Assembly: GCA_037968835.1 (NCBI GenBank)
Contig: JBBKWG010000010.1
Span: 1-10,148 of the forward strand
Direction: 5' to 3'
DNA length: 10,148 nucleotides
Origin: JBBKWG01 sp037968835
GTDB taxonomy: Bacteria > Pseudomonadota > Alphaproteobacteria > Rhodobacterales > Rhodobacteraceae
The first letter of the stretch is position 1. Every line of letters begins with the position of its first letter. This document shows, in pieces, positions 6,425 through 10,148 of this stretch. Under the pieces are notes generated by a model, which saw only the letters and a list, made by a program, of their open reading frames with translations, had not been told where the DNA came from and did no database searches. The position numbers and the translations under genes were made by a program.

Positions 6425-6985
6425 TCAGCCTCCGAACGGATTATAGCCAAGGAACGTGTGGATCGCCGCAATCAAGCCGAAAACCACCAGCGTGATGATA
6501 CCAAGGCGCACATCGCCCGCAACGCTGCCGCCCTCATACGGGACATAGGAATGGACGGCGCGATTGATCAGCGGCATCTCCGCCAGCGCCCATATTGCGA
6601 GCCAGCCGAACAGGACGATGGAAGCGGTATCGCCGTTGACCAGCAGGTGCGCGACCGACCAGACGACGACGCCGGTCAGCATCGGGTGACGCATCTTGGC
6701 GCGCAGCCTGCTTTTTGAATTGCCGAGGCCGAAAAGCGCGACCGCGACAAGCATCAGCAGGTTGTTGATGCCCGTCGTCGCGGGCGAACGCCCCCAGAGA
6801 AACGCGCTTTCGGTGCCGCGATAGCCGATCACCATCAGCACGATCGAAAGAACCACAACCGCCGCGATCACACCTTTGGAGGCGTCCCCCATCCGGTCCT
6901 GCATAGCGGCCCGCGCCCCCGGTGCGAGGCGCTTGAAGAAGTGGGCGCCGGTCCACAGGATCAACCCGAGTATTAGAAGTGTCAT
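6425..6985 (-). CDS. NnrU family integral membrane protein
   Basis: This 186-residue polytopic inner-membrane protein of the NnrU family has about six hydrophobic segments (roughly 1-15, 38-54, 72-88, 103-117, 121-137 and 159-179). The family signature RHPMLTGVVVWSVAHLLVNGD is at 99-119, with His100 and His113; an N-terminal GAHFFKR follows the first span. NnrU was named from a gene linked to nitric-oxide and nitrite reductase clusters in Rhodobacter. Its plant and cyanobacterial relative Z-ISO is a haem-dependent carotene isomerase, so haem binding through the conserved histidines is conceivable here. No denitrification gene is nearby. The ATG at 6985 overlaps the mcl2 stop (ATGA) and has GGGAGG 4 bases upstream. 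The family call is firm; the biochemical role is unknown. Confidence 0.9.
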   Translation of the reverse strand: MTLLILGLILWTGAHFFKRLAPGARAAMQDRMGDASKGVIAAVVVLSIVLMVIGYRGTESAFLWGRSPATTGINNLLMLVAVALFGLGNSKSRLRAKMRHPMLTGVVVWSVAHLLVNGDTASIVLFGWLAIWALAEMPLINRAVHSYVPYEGGSVAGDVRLGIITLVVFGLIAAIHTFLGYNPFGG

Positions 6986-7839
6986 GTCGCCTCCCTTTCG
7001 CGGATCGCGTCGGCCTTGGCCAGCGTCGCCCGCGCAGTTTCGATATGCAGATTCTCGACGATCCTGCCGTCGACCACAGCGACAGCTTCGCCGCCCGCGA
7101 TGGCGGCGTCAAATGCCGCGATCTGTCGGCGGGCAAGATCGACTGCCACTTCGCTGGGCGCAAAGACTTCGTTGGCGATGTCCACCTGCGCCGGATGAAT
7201 CAGCGTCTTGCCGTCCATCCCGAGCGCGCGACCCTGTTCGCACTCGTGCCTGAGCCCGTCATCGTCCTTGAATTTGTTGTAGACCCCGTCGACGCACGCG
7301 ATGTTCGCCGCCCGCGCCGCCAAAAGGCACGTCTGAATCGCGGTCATCATTGCCAGCCGGTCGCCGCCGGTGGCACAGCCGATCTCCTTGGCCAGATCGT
7401 TGGTGCCCAGAACGAAACCCTGCACATTGGGGTGATCCGCGATGGCCAGCGCATTCAGGATGCCGCGCGGCGTTTCCATCATGCACCAGATCGACAGGTC
7501 CGGCCGGATCGCGGCCAGCGCATCGACGTCATTTGGGCCATCAACCTTGGGCAACAAGACTGCATCGCATGGCATGTCGGCGAGCGCGCGGGCGTCATCG
7601 CCGCCCCAGTCGCTGTCCAGACCGTTGATCCGCACGATCCGCTTTCGGTGCCCGAAACCTCCGGCGACAAGTTCCTCGGTCAGTGTCTTCCGGGCGGTCG
7701 GTTTTTCGTCCGGCGCGACCGCGTCCTCAAGATCGAAGATGATAGCATCAACGGGCAGCGAGCGGGATTTGTCGAGTGCGCGAGCCTTCGATCCGGGAAT
7801 ATAGAGCACCGATCTGAGAAGCTGTGACGATCCGGCCAT
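6982..7839 (-). CDS. mcl2: (3S)-malyl-CoA thioesterase, CitE/HpcH family
   Basis: This 285-residue CitE-like TIM-barrel enzyme is best matched to Mcl2 of Rhodobacter. Mcl2 hydrolyses (S)-malyl-CoA to malate and CoA and completes malate synthesis in the ethylmalonyl-CoA pathway. Visible motifs are YIPGSKARAL (13-22), IFDLEDAVAPDEK (34-46), Arg70 in RIVRINGLDS, LLPKV (95-99), the Mg-binding Glu122 in METPRG and Asp148 in GTNDLA, and GMDGKTLIHPAQ (207-218). The N-terminal sequence is of the CitE/Mcl2 type rather than the LFGPGSRP type of the lyase Mcl1. A lyase activity cannot be excluded from sequence, as the two share a fold. The ATG at 7839 has AAGGTG 6 bases upstream; an in-frame TTG at 7899 is rejected. 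It heads a five-gene overlapping run and stands divergent from a small exported protein. Confidence 0.85.
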   Translation of the reverse strand: MAGSSQLLRSVLYIPGSKARALDKSRSLPVDAIIFDLEDAVAPDEKPTARKTLTEELVAGGFGHRKRIVRINGLDSDWGGDDARALADMPCDAVLLPKVDGPNDVDALAAIRPDLSIWCMMETPRGILNALAIADHPNVQGFVLGTNDLAKEIGCATGGDRLAMMTAIQTCLLAARAANIACVDGVYNKFKDDDGLRHECEQGRALGMDGKTLIHPAQVDIANEVFAPSEVAVDLARRQIAAFDAAIAGGEAVAVVDGRIVENLHIETARATLAKADAIREREAT

Positions 7840-7851
7840 GATTCGCACCTT

Positions 7852-7868
7852 GCGCAACAAAATTGCGC
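7852..7868 (-). promoter_or_regulatory. Inverted repeat abutting the mcl2 ribosome site
   Basis: A perfect 6-base inverted repeat with a 5-base spacer (GCGCAA-N5-TTGCGC on both strands) ends one base before the mcl2 Shine-Dalgarno AAGGTG (7851-7846). The arm at 7850-7857 is itself the 8-base palindrome TTGCGCAA. It could be an operator or a leader hairpin next to the ribosome site. Its half-sites resemble the TTTGCAAA elements bound by short-chain fatty acyl-CoA regulators (PccR/RamB type). The repeat is directly seen; its function is inferred. Confidence 0.45.
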
Positions 7869-7912
7869 GGAGACTGCACACCTGCGTCACTTTCCGCAAG
7901 CTCTATAGCCGC

Positions 7913-7923
7913 ATTGCAGCAAT
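7913..7923. promoter_or_regulatory. ATTGC-A-GCAAT palindrome upstream of mcl2
   Basis: This is a perfect 11-base palindrome with the same TTGC/GCAA core as the repeat at 7850-7868. On the minus strand it lies just upstream of a -10-like TATAGA (7907-7902), so a bound protein could control mcl2 transcription. A further half-site (CCGCAAG) is at 7894-7900 and another (AATTGC) near 7935-7940. No convincing -35 was found. Confidence 0.35.
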
Positions 7924-8080
7924 CCTTTGGCTTCAATTGCTTGACGGGCCAGACGCGGCCAACGCGCGGTGAGTTAACCACATTTATGTCCACGCCTCCG
8001 AGACTGATGGCACTGGTTGCGCCGCCGATCCTCGGGGCGCGCAGAGGTCAGGGGATCGCAATGCCCCGGAAAGGACAGAC

Positions 8081-8386
8081 ATGATCCGTCACATCGCAGC
8101 CCTGGTGCTTGGAGCCGCCCTTATCGCCCCGAACGACGCCGCCGCGCAGCAGAATTGCGCCGCGCGCGCCACCGTCATCGAAAGACTGGCCGGGCAATAT
8201 GGCGAGAGCCGGCAATCCATCGGCATGGGCACCGAAGGGCGCGTCGTCGAGGTGTTTGCGTCGCCACAGACCCGCACGTGGACGATCACGGTCACGCTTC
8301 CGAGCGGCCTCACCTGCCTTGTCGCGTCCGGCGAAGCATTCGAGAATCTGAACGAATCCCCGCGCCCCGAAGGCACGCCCAGCTAG
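8081..8386 (+). CDS. Small exported protein of unknown function
   Basis: This 101-residue predicted periplasmic protein has a clear signal peptide: MIRH, a hydrophobic core AALVLGAALIA, and an Ala-rich cleavage region ending DAAA before QQN at about residue 22. The mature protein starts with a conserved-looking CAARATVIERLAGQYGES helix, then strand-like segments (GRVVEVFAS, TWTITVTLPSG) and LTCLVASGE. Cys26 and Cys79 are its only cysteines and probably form a disulfide. AAGGA lies 5 bases before the ATG. A short reading frame upstream ends in an ATGA overlap with this start. It is transcribed divergently from mcl2 and ends in a stop codon shared through CTAG with the convergent transporter gene. 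I recognise no family or function. Confidence 0.85.
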   Translation: MIRHIAALVLGAALIAPNDAAAQQNCAARATVIERLAGQYGESRQSIGMGTEGRVVEVFASPQTRTWTITVTLPSGLTCLVASGEAFENLNESPRPEGTPS

Positions 8387-9135
8387 GTCAGCGCATCAAA
8401 GATCAGCTTGGTGCCGGTCAGGGTCAGCAAGGTATAAGTGACTGCGAAATAGGCGCGCTCGGGGATCAGCCAGTGCGCCTTCACGCCCAGCCAGGCCCCC
8501 AAAAGCGCAACCGGCGCGAGGTAAAGCCCGGCGCGCAAAGTATCGGTGGAGAAGATGCCGAGGAACGCATACGGCGGCGCCTTCAGAAGATTGACGGTGA
8601 AGAATGTCAGAACCGTTGTCGCCTGGTATTGGGTTTTGCTCAGCCCCTGAGACAAAAGATAGACCGCAGCGGGAGGGCCACCGGCGTGGCTGATGAAGCT
8701 GGTGAACCCCGACAGCGCCCCGGCGACCAACCCGAGAACCGGCGCATCACCGCGTGCGCGCACTGTCAGCCATCCGCGTCCGCGCGCGATCTGAAAGGCG
8801 ACGAAACCAAGCGCGATCGCGCCGATCAGGAAGCGCAGAACGTCGGCATTGGCGATCTGCCAGAACAGCACTCCAAGGGCGACGCCGGGCAGCGAGCCGA
8901 CGATCAACCGGCGGGCATGGGGCCAACTCCAGCGCTTCCAATAGGGCTTGAGTGTGGCCACGTCGATCAGCATCAAAAGCGGCAGCATCAACCCGACCGA
9001 CAGGGCCGGATCAATCACCAGCGCCAGGATCGGGGTTGCCGCAAACGCCGCCCCCGAGCCGAATCCGCCCTTTGAGACCCCTGCAAGCAGGACCGCCGGA
9101 ACGGCCAGCGCAAAAAAGGTGATGTCGAAGATCAT
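8383..9135 (-). CDS. TauE/SafE family membrane transporter
   Basis: This 250-residue integral membrane protein of the sulfite exporter TauE/SafE family has about eight hydrophobic spans. The internal duplication typical of the family is visible: LAGVSKGGFGSG at residues 17-28 in the first half is mirrored by LSGFTSFISHAGGPP at 141-155 in the second. Members move small anions such as sulfite, sulfoacetate or other organosulfur compounds, but the substrate cannot be told from sequence. No sulfur gene is adjacent; mdh is divergent from it. The ATG at 9135 has GGAAAG 5 bases upstream. Its TAG overlaps that of the convergent exported-protein gene. Given the neighbouring C4 metabolism, a carboxylate substrate is possible but only a guess. 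Confidence 0.92.
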   Translation of the reverse strand: MIFDITFFALAVPAVLLAGVSKGGFGSGAAFAATPILALVIDPALSVGLMLPLLMLIDVATLKPYWKRWSWPHARRLIVGSLPGVALGVLFWQIANADVLRFLIGAIALGFVAFQIARGRGWLTVRARGDAPVLGLVAGALSGFTSFISHAGGPPAAVYLLSQGLSKTQYQATTVLTFFTVNLLKAPPYAFLGIFSTDTLRAGLYLAPVALLGAWLGVKAHWLIPERAYFAVTYTLLTLTGTKLIFDALT

Positions 9136-9156
9136 TGCCGCTTTCCGTCAGACCTC

Positions 9157-9187
9157 CCAACCCATTAGCTGGCGTCCCGCGGGTTGG
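9157..9187. repeat. Inverted repeat in the transporter-mdh divergent gap
   Basis: Seven-base arms CCAACCC (9157-9163) and GGGTTGG (9181-9187) are separated by 17 bases, lying 22 bases outside the transporter start and about 100 bases before mdh. A looser outer pair, CTTTCC (9141-9146) and GGAAAG (9186-9191), overlaps it. This could be an operator serving both divergent genes, or chance in GC-rich sequence. No convincing mdh promoter was seen. Confidence 0.3.
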
Positions 9188-9288
9188 AAAGTGCGGCCCG
9201 CCGGGCGAGTGGTCTTGCGCGGGGAGCGAACTGGGACTAGGCATCGGCACCGAACCAGTGGATTCAACCGGATCGGAGACTCATCCCC

Positions 9289-10148
9289 ATGGCCAGACCC
9301 AAAATCGCGCTGATCGGCGCCGGCCAGATCGGCGGCACGCTTGCACACCTCGCGGCCCTCAAGGAACTTGGCGACGTCGTCTTGTTCGACATCGCCGACG
9401 GCACACCCCAGGGCAAGGCGCTGGATATCGCCGAAGCCGGTCCCTCGGAAGGCTTCGACGCCAGTCTGACGGGCACCACGGATTACGCCGACATCGCAGG
9501 CGCGGACGTCTGCATCGTCACCGCCGGAATACCGCGCAAGCCCGGCATGAGCCGCGACGACCTGCTTGGCATCAACCTCAAGGTCATGAAATCGGTCGGC
9601 GAAGGGATCAAGTTGCACGCCCCCGATGCGTTCGTGATCTGCATCACCAACCCACTCGACGCGATGGTCTGGGCGCTTCAGCAATATTCCGGTCTGCCGA
9701 CGGAAAAAGTCTGCGGCATGGCGGGAGTCCTCGACAGCGCGCGCTTCCGCCATTTCCTCAGCCTTGAATTCGGCGTCTCGATGAAGGACGTCACCGCGTT
9801 TGTTCTCGGCGGACATGGCGACACCATGGTGCCGCTCACGCGTTATTCCACCGTCGCCGGCATTCCGCTGCCCGATCTGGTCGAGATGGGCTGGACCACG
9901 CAGGACAAGCTGGACGCCATCGTCCAGCGCACCCGCGATGGCGGCGCCGAGATCGTCGGATTGCTGGGCAACGGCTCGGCGTATTACGCGCCCGCCACCA
10001 GCGCCATCGAGATGGCCGAAAGCTATCTCAAGGACCAGAAGCGCGTATTGCCATGTGCGGCATGGGTTGACGGAGCGCTTGGCCTCAAGGGCATGTACGT
10101 CGGCGTCCCGACCGTGATCGGCGCCGGCGGCATCGAGCGCGTTGTCGA
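9289..10148 (+). CDS. mdh: Malate dehydrogenase (3' end beyond the window)
   Basis: This is NAD-dependent malate dehydrogenase of the LDH-like type, interconverting malate and oxaloacetate in the TCA cycle. 286 codons are present of an expected total of about 320, so some 34 C-terminal residues are cut off. Visible features are the nucleotide-binding GAGQIG (10-15), Asp34 selecting NAD over NADP, the mobile-loop substrate arginines Arg83 and Arg89 (GIPRKPGMSRDD), and ITNPLD (119-124). The catalytic pair is Asp149 with Arg152 (LDSARFR), and His176 (GGHGDTM). The ATG at 9289 yields the canonical MARPKIALIGAGQIG start and has GGAGA 9 bases upstream. In many alphaproteobacteria mdh leads a TCA-cycle run toward the sucCD and sdh genes. 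Here sdh lies on the other strand, with five-gene mcl2-mch and two small genes between. Confidence 0.98.
   Translation, partial: MARPKIALIGAGQIGGTLAHLAALKELGDVVLFDIADGTPQGKALDIAEAGPSEGFDASLTGTTDYADIAGADVCIVTAGIPRKPGMSRDDLLGINLKVMKSVGEGIKLHAPDAFVICITNPLDAMVWALQQYSGLPTEKVCGMAGVLDSARFRHFLSLEFGVSMKDVTAFVLGGHGDTMVPLTRYSTVAGIPLPDLVEMGWTTQDKLDAIVQRTRDGGAEIVGLLGNGSAYYAPATSAIEMAESYLKDQKRVLPCAAWVDGALGLKGMYVGVPTVIGAGGIERVV

Noticed and set aside
7840..7899. Longer mcl2 start at a TTG (7899)
   Set aside because: The extra residues are Arg-rich and unlike the family, and the reading would bury the inverted repeat and the AAGGTG site that serve the ATG at 7839.
8017..9075. Plus-strand open frame of 352 codons spanning the exported-protein gene and opposite the transporter
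   Set aside because: It overlaps two better-supported genes in other frames and is strongly biased to Arg, Gln and Gly with no family resemblance.
9215..9243. TTGCGC-N17-TAGGCA as an mdh promoter
   Set aside because: The -10 hexamer matches poorly and there is no further support; left out of the feature list.

Overview
The window is GC-rich, densely packed chromosomal DNA from an alphaproteobacterium, most probably of the order Rhodobacterales (Rhodobacter/Roseobacter group). The evidence is the grouping of succinate dehydrogenase, malate dehydrogenase and two ethylmalonyl-CoA-pathway genes, together with small alphaproteobacterial families (DUF1737, DUF3052, NnrU). No mobile element, CRISPR array, RNA gene or phage gene is visible. 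This is core metabolism, and I found no defence-type or otherwise exotic new system in it.

Minus strand, 7839 down to 1. A first group of five tightly coupled genes runs mcl2 (malyl-CoA thioesterase), an NnrU-family membrane protein, a DUF1737 protein, mch (mesaconyl-CoA hydratase) and an exported protein of unknown function. It is joined by 4-base ATGA overlaps, or by a single base in one case. A 136-base gap with a perfect TATAAT then leads into sdhC-sdhD-sdhA. A 196-base gap with a plausible promoter follows, then lipoprotein, DUF3052 protein, lipoprotein and sdhB. The iron-sulfur subunit gene is thus separated from its partner subunits by three small genes. sdhB ends exactly at the window edge and is complete.

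Plus and minus strands, 7840 to 10148. Divergent from mcl2 is a small exported protein (8081-8386, plus). It converges on a TauE/SafE-type transporter (8383-9135, minus), and the two genes share one CTAG as both stop codons. The transporter is divergent from mdh (9289 to the window end, plus), which lacks about its last 34 residues.

The enzymes meet at C4 dicarboxylates. Mch makes beta-methylmalyl-CoA, which a lyase encoded elsewhere (Mcl1) splits into glyoxylate and propionyl-CoA. Propionyl-CoA is carboxylated and rearranged to succinyl-CoA and then succinate, which SdhCDAB oxidises to fumarate. Mcl2 hydrolyses malyl-CoA to malate, and Mdh oxidises malate to oxaloacetate. The cluster therefore supports acetyl-CoA assimilation without isocitrate lyase. 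The most interesting regulatory feature is a cluster of TTGC/GCAA elements just upstream of mcl2. Points for follow-up are the small unknown proteins wired into both operons.
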